Assembly: GCA_910588955.1 (NCBI GenBank) | Contig: CAJURQ010000006.1 | Coordinates: 1 to 44,848 of the forward strand | DNA length: 44,848 bases | Source of the DNA: an uncultured Lachnospiraceae bacterium | Lineage (GTDB): Bacteria; Bacillota; Clostridia; Lachnospirales; Lachnospiraceae | Direction: 5' to 3' | Shown here: piece by piece, positions 16,611 to 24,995 of the stretch | Position numbering within the stretch: the first letter of the stretch is position 1 | How the letters are laid out: each line of letters opens with the position of its first letter | The notes under the pieces: model-generated | What the model was told of the DNA's origin: nothing | The model's database searches: none | The model's input: the letters and a program-made list of their open reading frames with translations, nothing else | Position numbers and translations under genes: made by a program

Positions 16611-17444
16611 TCATATTTTTCTATAATACTCATTTTTCACTACAGTGTCAAGATATTTGAGGGGCGAACTGTAGAGAATCCGCCCGTTTTTTCTGAGGCA
16701 AATCCGCTCCTTTTCCGGGCTGGAAGTCAGATCAGCATAGACGGTCTGTCCCTCCCTCTCCACTCTCGGCATTCTCGGCGCATCCGCGTAATCCAGAATC
16801 ACCCCGCTGCACCTCTCCCTGCCGCAGCAAAGTCCTTCCTGAGAAGCCTGATAAGCATTCATGCCCGGCACCAGCCCGTAATCGTACCCGTACGCCTCCA
16901 GTTCATCCGCCGTCTCCTCCCAGATATCCGTCCCCTCCACCTCCTCGTAGTAGAAGACAAGGCTGTTGATTCTCGGCAGATACGGTGACAGGAGCCGTCT
17001 CGTCATTTCCATCTGCCAATCGGTATCATCATGTCTCCCGAGCAGTACCGTCACCCTGCCCTCCTTTCGCAGGCAGTCGGCGGCATATCCCGCAAGCAGG
17101 GCGGCATACAGTCTTTCCAACGTCTCCCGGCGCGGCTCCCATCGTTCCTGCCGTTCTCCTGACATAAGTGTCATTATTTCCGGATGGAGATACGCGTCCG
17201 CCATTCCCGGCACGGCTCCCATCGCCGTCTCCATCGCGTTTGCGAGAATTTCCCGTTTCCACGGTTTCTTTTTATAACAGAAGGGCGGAACCGGGCAGTC
17301 CACGGGCACAAAAAAGCCGCCCGCCGCCTCCGCCGGCAAAACCTTCCCCGGCAGCGCTGCGCTCTCCCACCAGTGTTTCTTTGCCGCGGTCATTTTATGC
17401 ATATCCTGTATGGGATGAAAATAGACAATGTTCTCTGCTTCCAT
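16611..17444 (-). CDS. Conserved-looking protein of unknown function
   Basis: A 277-residue soluble protein with no signal peptide or membrane segment; I do not recognise a family. It has many aromatic and charged residues, a segment reading RVTVLLGRHDDTDWQMEMTRRLLSPYL that looks like an alternating strand/helix fold, and a C-terminal part ending in PLKYLDTVVKNEYY. It sits between dusB and greA in the same direction, so it is likely co-transcribed with translation or RNA genes. The ATG at 17444 follows AGGGGA; another in-frame ATG at 17516 has no RBS. Confidence 0.75.
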   Translation of the reverse strand: MEAENIVYFHPIQDMHKMTAAKKHWWESAALPGKVLPAEAAGGFFVPVDCPVPPFCYKKKPWKREILANAMETAMGAVPGMADAYLHPEIMTLMSGERQERWEPRRETLERLYAALLAGYAADCLRKEGRVTVLLGRHDDTDWQMEMTRRLLSPYLPRINSLVFYYEEVEGTDIWEETADELEAYGYDYGLVPGMNAYQASQEGLCCGRERCSGVILDYADAPRMPRVEREGQTVYADLTSSPEKERICLRKNGRILYSSPLKYLDTVVKNEYYRKI

Positions 17445-17526
17445 GTCACTTTCCCCTGTGCCTGTCTCCTGTTCTGACACAGTATATGTCTTTGCAGGCG
17501 CAGGAATGCCATCCAATTCCCGACAT

Positions 17527-18519
17527 TTACATGGCTTCTACCAGCCGCTCAATCTCGGCAAAGCTCTCCGCCTGATTCACAACCCCTCTGAGTCTGGCGG
17601 AACCGGGCAGTCCCGCCGTATACCACGACAGGTGTTTCCTCATTTCGCGAACTCCTGTGTACTCTCCTTTTATTTCCATCTGCAGCGCGGCGTGGCGCAG
17701 AATCATTTCCTTTTTCTCCTCCATTGACGGCAAAGGCGGCGTCCGACCGTCTCTCAGATAGGCGGCGGCATGCTTAAACAGCCACGGATTCCCTCTGGCG
17801 GCGCGTCCGATCATCACGCCGTCGCAGCCCGTCTGTGTCAACAATTTTTCCGCGCTCACCCCGTCCGTCACGTCTCCGTTTCCGATGACGGGAATGGAGA
17901 CCGCCTCCTTCACCTTCGCTATGATCTCCCAGTCTGCCTCCCCGCTGTAAAACTGCTCTCTCGTCCTTCCGTGCACAGCCACCGCCGCCGCGCCCGCGTC
18001 CTCCGCAATCTTCGCAAGCTCCACCGCGTTGACATGGTCGGCGTCAAAGCCTTTTCGTATTTTCACGGTGACAGGCTTTTCTATCGCCTTTGCCGTTGCG
18101 GCAACGATCGCCCCAGCCAGCTTCGGCTCCCGCATCAACGCAGAGCCTTCCCCATTGTTCACGATCTTCGGCACGGGACAGCCCATGTTGATATCCAGTA
18201 TGGCGAAGGGGCGCTCTTCAACCCGTTTCGCCATCTCGCTGATGATCTTCGGATCAGAGCCGAACAGCTGCAGGGAGACCGGTCCCTCCTGCGGATGAAT
18301 CGCAAGCAGTCCCTCCGTATTTTTGTTGCCGTACAAGATCGCCTTGGCGCTCACCATCTCCATCCCGGCAAGCGCCGCCCCCTGTTCGCTGCACAGCAAA
18401 CGAAATGGCAGGTCCGTCACGCCTGCCATGGGAGCCAGTATCAAATTATTGTCCAAAGTAACACCGCCGATTACAAGCGGTCTCAGTAAATCACCCATGC
18501 CCTCAAACCAATCTTCCAT
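17527..18519 (-). CDS. dusB: tRNA-dihydrouridine synthase (DusB type)
   Basis: Reduces specific uridines in tRNA D-loops using FMN and NADPH. The 330-residue protein starts its TIM barrel with NLILAPMAGVTDLPFR, has the signature DINMGCPVPKIV with the catalytic Cys, and the FMN/tRNA-binding segments VAVHGRTREQFYSG and PVIGNGDV. Length and motifs are typical. The start is uncertain by seven codons (ATG at 18519 or 18498); neither has a strong RBS. Confidence 0.95.
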   Translation of the reverse strand: MEDWFEGMGDLLRPLVIGGVTLDNNLILAPMAGVTDLPFRLLCSEQGAALAGMEMVSAKAILYGNKNTEGLLAIHPQEGPVSLQLFGSDPKIISEMAKRVEERPFAILDINMGCPVPKIVNNGEGSALMREPKLAGAIVAATAKAIEKPVTVKIRKGFDADHVNAVELAKIAEDAGAAAVAVHGRTREQFYSGEADWEIIAKVKEAVSIPVIGNGDVTDGVSAEKLLTQTGCDGVMIGRAARGNPWLFKHAAAYLRDGRTPPLPSMEEKKEMILRHAALQMEIKGEYTGVREMRKHLSWYTAGLPGSARLRGVVNQAESFAEIERLVEAM

Positions 18520-18586
18520 GCAAAACGCCTGCGTTGCAATTTACATAACGCCTCTCATCTGCGTCATTCACCTACTATATTGCAAG

Positions 18587-18928
18587 TTACTCTTCCACCG
18601 GTATCGCCTCGTGCAGAATAAATACCCGATAATACAACTGCAAAGACTCCAGCATCTCCTGCCTGTTCCTGCGGATCTCCCCCACCAGAAGCCCGCTGCT
18701 GATCTCGTCGTAGAGCAGGTCGTCCTCCTCCGCGTCCGTCTCCAAGGAAATGCTGCCGTCCTCCTCAAAGACAATGGTAAAGATACCGCCCACTTCCTCC
18801 GTAAAGAGCACGCAGATGATGTGCAGCTCGTCCTTGATGGACTGCGGAATCTTATCAAATTTCTCGTTAAAATAATATTTCTGCTCGTAGGCGTTGGCGC
18901 CGCAGAGCACGATTCTTCTATCTTCCAT
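18587..18928 (-). CDS. Small conserved protein, DUF6145-like
   Basis: A 113-residue acidic protein beginning MEDRRIVLCGANAYEQKYYFN. I recall similar short proteins (DUF6145) next to birA and dusB in Lachnospiraceae; this assignment is from memory. It has no membrane segment. AAAAGGAAA precedes the ATG. It lies between birA and dusB in the same orientation, so is probably in one transcript. Function unknown. Confidence 0.8.
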   Translation of the reverse strand: MEDRRIVLCGANAYEQKYYFNEKFDKIPQSIKDELHIICVLFTEEVGGIFTIVFEEDGSISLETDAEEDDLLYDEISSGLLVGEIRRNRQEMLESLQLYYRVFILHEAIPVEE

Positions 18929-18991
18929 AAGCGTTTCCTTTTGATCTCAAAGGCTTTCAAACCGACATCCGTGTCATTTTCCTAATTTTTA

Positions 18992-19999
18992 TCAAACGTA
19001 GCCGTACAATCCCCGCACCGACACTTCCCCGGCATAAACCAGCGTGCGCTCTCCGTTTTCCCTCTCCACAATCAGCTCTCCCGTGTCCGTAATCCCCCTC
19101 GAAACGCCGGTGTACTCCCCCGCCGGATCCAAGACGCGCACGACGGCGTCCCTGCCGACCAGCCGCGCCTCATACCGCTCCTTCAGTGCGGACAGCGTGA
19201 GCGTCCGCTCAAAAGTCTCGTAGTCTTCCTCAAACCGCGCCAGAATCTCCGCTAAGAGTCCCGCCCGGTCAAAATGCCGCCCGGACTCTATTTTCAGGGA
19301 AGTCGCCGTCTCCCGCAGTTCTTCCGGAAATTCCGCCGCGCTCTCCTGATTCACATTGACGCCAACGCCTGCCACAAGAAACTGAATCTCGTTCATCTCC
19401 GGCGTCATACTCATCTCCGTCAGAATCCCGACTACCTTTTTCCCGTTCACCACAATGTCATTGGGCCACTTGATGCCCGTGTCAAGCCCCGTCACCTCAT
19501 GGATCGCTTCCGCCACGGAAAGAGCCATCACAAGCGTGATCATAGACGCCTTATCCGGGGCAAATGCCGGACGAATGACAATCGTAAAATAGATGGATTT
19601 GCCTGCAGGCGACTCCCACACCCTGCCTCTGCGTCCCCTGCCCGCAGTCTGCCTGTCTGCCGCCACCGTGGTGCCGTGGGGTGCGCCTTCCTCCGCAAAG
19701 CGCTTGGCGTCAGGATTCGTGGAACCGGTGGACTCAAAAAAGATAAGCCGCTGTCCCGCCCATTTCGTGTGGAGCCTGCTTGCAATCTCGCTCTCCGAGT
19801 ATGCGTCCGCGGGACTCTCCACCAGAAGATAGCCACGGCTTGGCACCGATTCAATCCGGTAGCCCTCCTCCTTCAGCTGGTTGATCACCTTCCAGACCGC
19901 CGTACGGGAAACGCCGAGACGGTCACAGAGCTGCTGCCCCGACACATAATCCTCACTGTTCCGCAGACATGCTAAAATATCCGATTTGTCCGTTTTCAT
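18992..19999 (-). CDS. birA: Bifunctional biotin ligase / biotin operon repressor BirA
   Basis: Activates biotin to biotinyl-AMP and attaches it to carboxylase subunits; the N-terminal winged helix can repress biotin genes. The 335-residue protein has the DNA-binding domain (SGQQLCDRLGVSRTAVWKVI, about 18-38), the catalytic loop GRGRRGRVWESPAG, the KWPNDIVVNGKKVVGIL signature and a C-terminal SH3-like domain. The presence of the helix marks it as the group II, regulatory type. The start follows TAGGAG. It begins 11 bases after the ornithine carbamoyltransferase stop. Confidence 0.96.
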   Translation of the reverse strand: MKTDKSDILACLRNSEDYVSGQQLCDRLGVSRTAVWKVINQLKEEGYRIESVPSRGYLLVESPADAYSESEIASRLHTKWAGQRLIFFESTGSTNPDAKRFAEEGAPHGTTVAADRQTAGRGRRGRVWESPAGKSIYFTIVIRPAFAPDKASMITLVMALSVAEAIHEVTGLDTGIKWPNDIVVNGKKVVGILTEMSMTPEMNEIQFLVAGVGVNVNQESAAEFPEELRETATSLKIESGRHFDRAGLLAEILARFEEDYETFERTLTLSALKERYEARLVGRDAVVRVLDPAGEYTGVSRGITDTGELIVERENGERTLVYAGEVSVRGLYGYV

Positions 20000-20010
20000 G
20001 GAATTTTCTC

Positions 20011-21003
20011 CTACGCGCCTCCGAGGGTCACCGCCATAACCGCCTTGATGGTGTGCATCCGGTTCTCCGCCTCGTCGAACACAATCGACTGCGACGACTC
20101 AAACACCTCGTTCGTCACTTCCAGCTCCGCCATCCCGTACTTTTCCCCGATCTCCTTGCCGATACCCGTCTCGTGATCGTGGAACGCGGGCAGACAGTGC
20201 ATGAACACCGCCTCTTTTCCTGCAAGCGCCATCGCCTCCGCGTTGACCTGATAGGGCGCAAGGTCACGCAGCCGCTCCTCCCAGATCTGCTCTGGCTCGC
20301 CCATGGACACCCACACATCCGTGTAAACCACATCCGCTCCCGTCACGCCCTCCGGCACATCCTCCGTCAGACGGATGGAACCTCCGTTTTCCTCCGCGAT
20401 CTCCCGACAGGTTTTTACCAGTTCCTCTTCCGGGAAATACTTTTTGCTCGTGCACGCCGTGAAGTGCATTCCCATCTTCGCGCAGACCACCATCAGGGAA
20501 TTGCCCATATTGTAGCGGGCGTCTCCCATGTAAGTCAGCTTAATGCCCTTCACATGCCCGAAATGCTCTCGTATCGTCAAAAGGTCCGCCAACATCTGGG
20601 TCGGGTGAAACTCGTTGGTCAGCCCGTTCCAGACAGGCACGCCTGCATATTTCGCCAGCTCCTCCACGATCTCCTGCCCGTACCCGCGATACTCGATGCC
20701 TTCGTACATGCGCCCTAAAACCCGCGCCGTGTCCGCAATGCTCTCTTTCTTTCCGATCTGGGAACCCGACGGGTCGAGGTACGTCGTCCCCATACCGAGA
20801 TCGTGCGCCGCCACCTCAAAGGCGCAGCGGGTTCTCGTGCTTGTCTTCTCAAAAATAAGCGCCACGTTCTTACCCCGCAGACTGTCCACGGGGATTCCCT
20901 TCTTTTTCTTATCCTTCAGATCCGCCGCCACATCGATCATATATGAGATTTCCTCTGGCGTAAAATCCAGAAGCTTTAAAAAACTGCGTCCCTTCAAGTC
21001 CAT
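20011..21003 (-). CDS. argF: Ornithine carbamoyltransferase
   Basis: Makes citrulline from ornithine and carbamoyl phosphate in arginine synthesis, or works in reverse in arginine catabolism. The 330-residue protein has the carbamoyl-phosphate motif STRTR, the ornithine-side motif HPTQ and the MHCLPAFHD loop with the catalytic Cys. Whether it is anabolic (argF) or catabolic (arcB) cannot be told from sequence; no other arginine gene is adjacent. GAGGAGG precedes the ATG. The 209-base gap upstream has two inverted-repeat structures. Confidence 0.95.
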   Translation of the reverse strand: MDLKGRSFLKLLDFTPEEISYMIDVAADLKDKKKKGIPVDSLRGKNVALIFEKTSTRTRCAFEVAAHDLGMGTTYLDPSGSQIGKKESIADTARVLGRMYEGIEYRGYGQEIVEELAKYAGVPVWNGLTNEFHPTQMLADLLTIREHFGHVKGIKLTYMGDARYNMGNSLMVVCAKMGMHFTACTSKKYFPEEELVKTCREIAEENGGSIRLTEDVPEGVTGADVVYTDVWVSMGEPEQIWEERLRDLAPYQVNAEAMALAGKEAVFMHCLPAFHDHETGIGKEIGEKYGMAELEVTNEVFESSQSIVFDEAENRMHTIKAVMAVTLGGA

Positions 21004-21061
21004 GATACTGCCTCCTCTTTATGTAATCTTTTTCCGGCTCTGCCTGTTCGTGAAACCATCA

Positions 21062-21089
21062 ACAGGACGGGTCCGCAGAACCGTCCTGT
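21062..21089. other. Inverted repeat upstream of ornithine carbamoyltransferase
   Basis: Perfect 9-bp arms ACAGGACGG and CCGTCCTGT around a 10-base loop, 59 bases before the start codon. On the minus strand no T-run follows. It could be a leader hairpin controlling argF or an operator; the sequence alone does not decide. Confidence 0.5.
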
Positions 21090-21115
21090 CGTTTATCTTT
21101 CACTCTAGCCAGTGC

Positions 21116-21210
21116 GGAGAATGCCCGCTTCTGGCATTCTCCCGAGTGAGACTTAGTACTTCTTGGCGTCCCGTCCTATGGCGGGACGTCTTTAGAAGTA
21201 CTTCTCACTC
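21116..21210 (-). repeat. Two-hairpin dispersed element, copy 2
   Basis: Same architecture as the copy at 5344-5446. Hairpin one is GGAGAATGCC / GGCATTCTCC (21116-21142). Hairpin two has outer arms GAGTGAG / CTCACTC, middle arms GTACTTCT / AGAAGTAC and an inner CGTCCCG / CGGGACG stem (21144-21210). It ends two bases from the slipin stop codon. Relative to copy 1 the outer arms (CGCGAAA type) and one middle pair (G-C to A-T) have changed on both sides. Confidence 0.8.
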
Positions 21211-21212
21211 TG

Positions 21213-22133
21213 TTATTTGAATACCTCTTTCGCAGAAGCCGCCAGCCCCGCCAATCCTTGAATTTCCGAGGGAATGATAATCTTCGTCGCCTGACCGTCA
21301 GCCGCCTTCTCGAACGCCTCAAGGCTCTTGATCTTTAAGACCGCCTCGTCCGCACCCGCCTCGCGGATCATACGGATACCGTCTGCGGTAGCCTGCTGCA
21401 CTTTAAGAATCGCCTCCGCTTCACCTTCCGCCTCGCGGATCATCTTCTCCTTCTGCGCCTCCGCACGCAGGATCGCGGACTGCTTCTCCGCCTCCGCCTC
21501 GAGAATCGCGGACTCCTTCTGACCTTCCGCTACAAGGATGGTGGATTTCTTCTCACCTTCCGCACGCAGAATCGCTTCACGGCGCTCACGCTCCGCCTTC
21601 ATCTGCTTCTCCATGGCGTCCTGAATCGCCGCCGGAGGAATGATATTCTTCAGCTCCACGCGGTTCACCTTGATACCCCAAGGGTCTGTCGCGATATCGA
21701 GAGAAGCGCGCATCTTCGTGTTAATTACTTCTCTGGACGTCAACGTCTGATCCAGCTCCATCTCACCGATGATGTTACGAAGGGTCGTCGCCGTCAGGTT
21801 CTCAATCGCCATAATCGGATTTTCCACACCGTAAGCAAACAGCTTCGGGTCCGTGATCTGGAAGAATACCACCGTGTCAATCCGCATGGTAACGTTATCT
21901 TTCGTAATCACAGGCTGGGGCGCGAAGTCAACCACCTGCTCCTTCAATACAACCCTCTTTGCCACCTTATCAATAAAAGGAACCTTGATGTGCAGTCCCA
22001 CAGACCATGTCTGCTGATACGCGCCCAGACGCTCCACCACATAAGCCTGCGCCTGCGGCACAATCTTGATACATGACGCCAGAATCAGCACAATCAGTAC
22101 CAATACAACAAGTAACGCTACAAGTCCACCCAT
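21213..22133 (-). CDS. Slipin / stomatin-like SPFH-domain membrane protein
   Basis: Likely a scaffold that oligomerises in membrane microdomains together with the NfeD partner encoded just upstream. The 306-residue protein has one N-terminal membrane helix (about 4-22), an SPFH/band-7 domain (VVERLGAYQQTWSVGLHIKVPF; later WGIKVNRVELKNI) and a long C-terminal coiled coil. That coil includes about five 11-residue repeats of the form AILxAExEKxS between about 185 and 245. GGAGAG precedes the ATG, 25 bases after nfeD. Confidence 0.95.
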   Translation of the reverse strand: MGGLVALLVVLVLIVLILASCIKIVPQAQAYVVERLGAYQQTWSVGLHIKVPFIDKVAKRVVLKEQVVDFAPQPVITKDNVTMRIDTVVFFQITDPKLFAYGVENPIMAIENLTATTLRNIIGEMELDQTLTSREVINTKMRASLDIATDPWGIKVNRVELKNIIPPAAIQDAMEKQMKAERERREAILRAEGEKKSTILVAEGQKESAILEAEAEKQSAILRAEAQKEKMIREAEGEAEAILKVQQATADGIRMIREAGADEAVLKIKSLEAFEKAADGQATKIIIPSEIQGLAGLAASAKEVFK

Positions 22134-22158
22134 TTTTTCTCTCCGTTTCCGAAAGCCC

Positions 22159-22617
22159 CTACATCTCTTTCTTTTCCTCTACAATCAGTTTCACGCCGTT
22201 TATCGCCAGCACGATCACCACTGCTCCCACAGGCAGCTTCTCCTCGTCCGTCTTCGTCCTCGCGGACCATTCCATGCCGCCCACATTTACCTGTCCGATG
22301 CCCTGCAGATTATCTATTTCGCTTATTACGATAGCCTGTCGCCCGACAAGGCCCTCCGCGTTCGTGCGCACCCGGTCTTTGTTAAAATATTTTACCGCAA
22401 TCGGTCTTGTAAAATACAAGAGCAGCGCCGAAACCACAAGAAACAGTATCACCTGTAAAATAACCGGCAGATGAAGCAAGGAAGCCAGCGTGGCAACAAG
22501 CGCGCCGCCAGCGAACCAGACGGTGGTAAGCCCCATCGTCAGAAGTTCTATCACAACCAGCGCCACAAGGATGACCAGCCAGACCACCGTCATGTTTAAC
22601 GCCTGTATCTCCATCAT
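22159..22617 (-). CDS. NfeD-like membrane protein
   Basis: Short NfeD-family protein (152 residues) that typically pairs with a slipin. It has three or so hydrophobic segments in residues 8-75 and a C-terminal OB-fold domain (GLVGRQAIVISEIDNLQGIGQVNVGGMEW; later LPVGAVVIVLAINGVKLIV). It lacks the protease domain of long NfeD proteins. Start may be either of two adjacent ATG codons after AAGGAGGG. It forms a two-gene unit with the slipin under its own promoter. Confidence 0.93.
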   Translation of the reverse strand: MMEIQALNMTVVWLVILVALVVIELLTMGLTTVWFAGGALVATLASLLHLPVILQVILFLVVSALLLYFTRPIAVKYFNKDRVRTNAEGLVGRQAIVISEIDNLQGIGQVNVGGMEWSARTKTDEEKLPVGAVVIVLAINGVKLIVEEKKEM

Positions 22618-22649
22618 GTTCCCTCCTTAGATGACTCAGACATATAATG

Positions 22650-22678
22650 ATTATCTCACATTATCCCCAATATGACAA
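22650..22678 (-). promoter_or_regulatory. Probable promoter of nfeD-slipin
   Basis: On the minus strand TTGTCA (22678-22673), a 17-base spacer and GATAAT (22655-22650), in the 65-base gap after the wall-hydrolase gene. Confidence 0.5.
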
Positions 22679-22682
22679 GGAC

Positions 22683-23744
22683 TTACCAGAACACCTGCCT
22701 GTCGATGAGCAGACCCTCGTGGTTTCCGGCGCGTCGGAAATGGGTCGCGTCGCCCACGTTTGTCTCACCGTTGATCGCGGCTCTTGCCGCCTCCCAGCAG
22801 CTTTCGGGAATATCGCCGCCGTACACTCTCGCCACTTTGCCGTTGAGCGCGGGAGTAAACTGTCCCGATGCAAAAATAACACCCGATATCGTATTTGGGT
22901 AAGCCGCGCTTCTGACACGGTTCATAACCACCGCGCCTACCGCCAGCTTGCCGTTGTAAGTCTCGATGCCCGCCTCGCAGTAAATCAGTGCCGCCAGAAG
23001 TCTCGTGTCGTCTCCGCCCACCACAACAGCGCCCCTGTTCGCGGTAAGCTTCGCCTTACGCTCTTCTTCCTCTCTCTTTTGAATTGCTACCAGCGTCTCT
23101 CCCTCGTCAATGTGGAAATCAATATCCACATACTCCGACGACACATAGCCTGTCTCACCCTCATAATCCACGCTGATCCAGTCATCATCGAGCACCTCGA
23201 TGATTTCCAGCTCCTCGTCCCGGGGAATAAAGCCCACTGCCTCCGCTTCCGCCTCAGGATCTTTCCTTACGCAGAGCGTGTCCGTCTCGATCTGCACAAT
23301 GAGGTTTCCCACATCATTCGCCAGCAGCTCCGCGTCCTCGCCGAAAAGCAGATACTCGTCGCTCGCCCAGCCCACAAGATCCCCGCTGCGAAGTCTTGTC
23401 CAGCCGTCTTTTCTCTCCAATATTCTGCCGCCGCAGTCCTTATAGAGCAGACCTACCTTACTGGATTCCTCGTCCGCCTCCTCGCGCACATTCATTGCTA
23501 CCTGCACGTTAGCCATGACCAGATCCGTTTCCCGTTCTGCGCCGTTTGCTTGTGACACCTCTGTCAGTTCTCGGATTGCGTCCTCGTTCGCCGCCTTCCC
23601 GGTAGGATCTACAATCTGTGCCACACCCGCGTTCATAGAATCCAGACACTCGTTCCTGCTGGTGGCATGTACATCCAGAGTCAGACCGCATAAACATATT
23701 CCAAGAATCAAACCGGCGTGCAGAAGTCTATACCCTTTCCGCAT
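22683..23744 (-). CDS. Secreted SH3-domain cell-wall hydrolase (SleB family)
   Basis: Likely cleaves peptidoglycan outside the membrane. After a signal peptide (KGYRLLHAGLILGICLCGLTLDVHA) the 353-residue protein has two bacterial SH3 domains (MNVREEADEESSKVGLL and LCVRKDPEAEAEAVGFI), a charged helical linker, and a C-terminal hydrolase_2/SleB domain (LAALIYCEAG with the catalytic Glu, then LAVGAVVMNRV). The start is placed at ATG 23744, six bases after a GGGGGG tract; ATG 23750 is also possible. A WalR-type box in the leader fits control by the cell-wall stress two-component system. It may act in growth or spore cortex lysis. Confidence 0.92.
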   Translation of the reverse strand: MRKGYRLLHAGLILGICLCGLTLDVHATSRNECLDSMNAGVAQIVDPTGKAANEDAIRELTEVSQANGAERETDLVMANVQVAMNVREEADEESSKVGLLYKDCGGRILERKDGWTRLRSGDLVGWASDEYLLFGEDAELLANDVGNLIVQIETDTLCVRKDPEAEAEAVGFIPRDEELEIIEVLDDDWISVDYEGETGYVSSEYVDIDFHIDEGETLVAIQKREEEERKAKLTANRGAVVVGGDDTRLLAALIYCEAGIETYNGKLAVGAVVMNRVRSAAYPNTISGVIFASGQFTPALNGKVARVYGGDIPESCWEAARAAINGETNVGDATHFRRAGNHEGLLIDRQVFW

Positions 23745-23811
23745 AAACATCCCCCCATCTTCATCCATACAGGAAATGCTTCATTTCCCATAAACCAAAA
23801 AGATAAAGATT

Positions 23812-23828
23812 GTTACAAAATTGTTACA
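23812..23828 (-). promoter_or_regulatory. WalR-type binding box
   Basis: On the minus strand TGTAAC-AATTT-TGTAAC matches the published WalR/YycF consensus TGTWAH-N5-TGTWAH. It lies about 12-28 bases downstream of the predicted start of the wall-hydrolase transcript, a position more typical of repression than activation. No WalRK genes are in the window. Confidence 0.6.
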
Positions 23829-23847
23829 GTTCGGTTAAGTATGGATT

Positions 23848-23876
23848 ATTTTAGCAAAACGCCTATTCTTTGTCAA
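23848..23876 (-). promoter_or_regulatory. Promoter of the SH3/SleB hydrolase
   Basis: On the minus strand a consensus TTGACA (23876-23871), a 17-base spacer and TAAAAT (23853-23848). The rest of the 272-base gap (23745-24016) holds the WalR-type box and otherwise nothing recognised. Confidence 0.7.
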
Positions 23877-24016
23877 GTTTATACAATTTGGCTCTGTTTT
23901 ATCTCTATATTTTGTTACTATTTTTTTACAAAACACAAGATATTCCGACAGGATTTCCGCAAGCATGATTTGGCACACAGATAAAACTCAGCCCGCACCC
24001 ATTCACAAAATCGCGC

Positions 24017-24811
24017 TTACAGCATTTTGGACTTCTCCACCGCCGCCAGCAGCGCGTCCATGACCGCGCCGCGGAAACCGGACTCCTCCAGCACGCGCAG
24101 CCCCTCTATGGTCGTCCCTCCCGGGGAGCATACCATATCCTTCAGCTCGCCGGGGTGTTTCCCCGTCTCCAGCACAAGCTTTGCACTGCCGTACACCGCC
24201 TGCGCCGCGAACTCGTAGGCCTGCGCCCTGGGCATCCCCGCCGCTACCCCTGCGTCCGCCATCGCTTCAATGAAAAGGAACACATACGCCGGGGAAGACC
24301 CGCTCACCGCTCCCACGGCGTCCATCAGCCGCTCCTCCACCAGACTTGCCTTCCCGAAACTCTCCATCAGCCGGAGGCTGTACTTACTCTCCTCCTCCGA
24401 TACCGCGCCGTTTACGCAGACGCCCGTACAGCCTTCCCCTACAAGTGCCGGGGTATTGGGCATACAGCGCACCAGCTTCATCCGTCTGCCGAAAGCCTCC
24501 TCCAGCCACGCAAGCGTCTTGCCCGCTGCGATGCTGACGACAAGCGTGTCCGGCTGTACCGCGTCCTTAATCTCCGCAATCACGCCCGCCAGAAACTGTG
24601 GCTTCACCGCCAGAATCAAGGTCTGCGCCTCCTCCGCCACAGCCGCGTTTGACGCCTTCACATCAATACCGAACCGCTCGCGCACCGCGTCGCGGGTTTT
24701 CTGCGTCTTTGCGCTGCCGCAAATCTTCTCCGCAGAAACAATTCCCTGTTCCAGCATACCGCCGATCATAGCGCACGCCATATTGCCAAGTCCGATAAAT
24801 CCTATTTTCAT
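24017..24811 (-). CDS. proC: Pyrroline-5-carboxylate reductase
   Basis: Last step of proline synthesis, reducing pyrroline-5-carboxylate with NAD(P)H. The 264-residue protein has the Rossmann motif GFIGLGNMACAMIGG at the N-terminus, VRCMPNTPALVGEG, and the C-terminal signature ELKDMVCSPGGTTIEGL. Length is typical. The ATG at 24811 begins the conserved MKIGFIG; a longer in-frame extension upstream is not supported. The GGAGAGG site lies just before the ATG. Confidence 0.97.
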   Translation of the reverse strand: MKIGFIGLGNMACAMIGGMLEQGIVSAEKICGSAKTQKTRDAVRERFGIDVKASNAAVAEEAQTLILAVKPQFLAGVIAEIKDAVQPDTLVVSIAAGKTLAWLEEAFGRRMKLVRCMPNTPALVGEGCTGVCVNGAVSEEESKYSLRLMESFGKASLVEERLMDAVGAVSGSSPAYVFLFIEAMADAGVAAGMPRAQAYEFAAQAVYGSAKLVLETGKHPGELKDMVCSPGGTTIEGLRVLEESGFRGAVMDALLAAVEKSKML

Positions 24812-24995
24812 CCTTTCCTCTCCCTTCCTGTCATTCCGTGCATTTATCTGTATTTCCGCCACCTTTAACACACATATGATTCGCACTCATAAAGCAACAC
24901 CCGTTACTTTCCTGTATTTTCCATAGTTTCCAAGTCTTTTCTCCTTTATCGTTTCTTATTAGAAAACAGTTGTTACGCGTAGATTAAATCATGAT

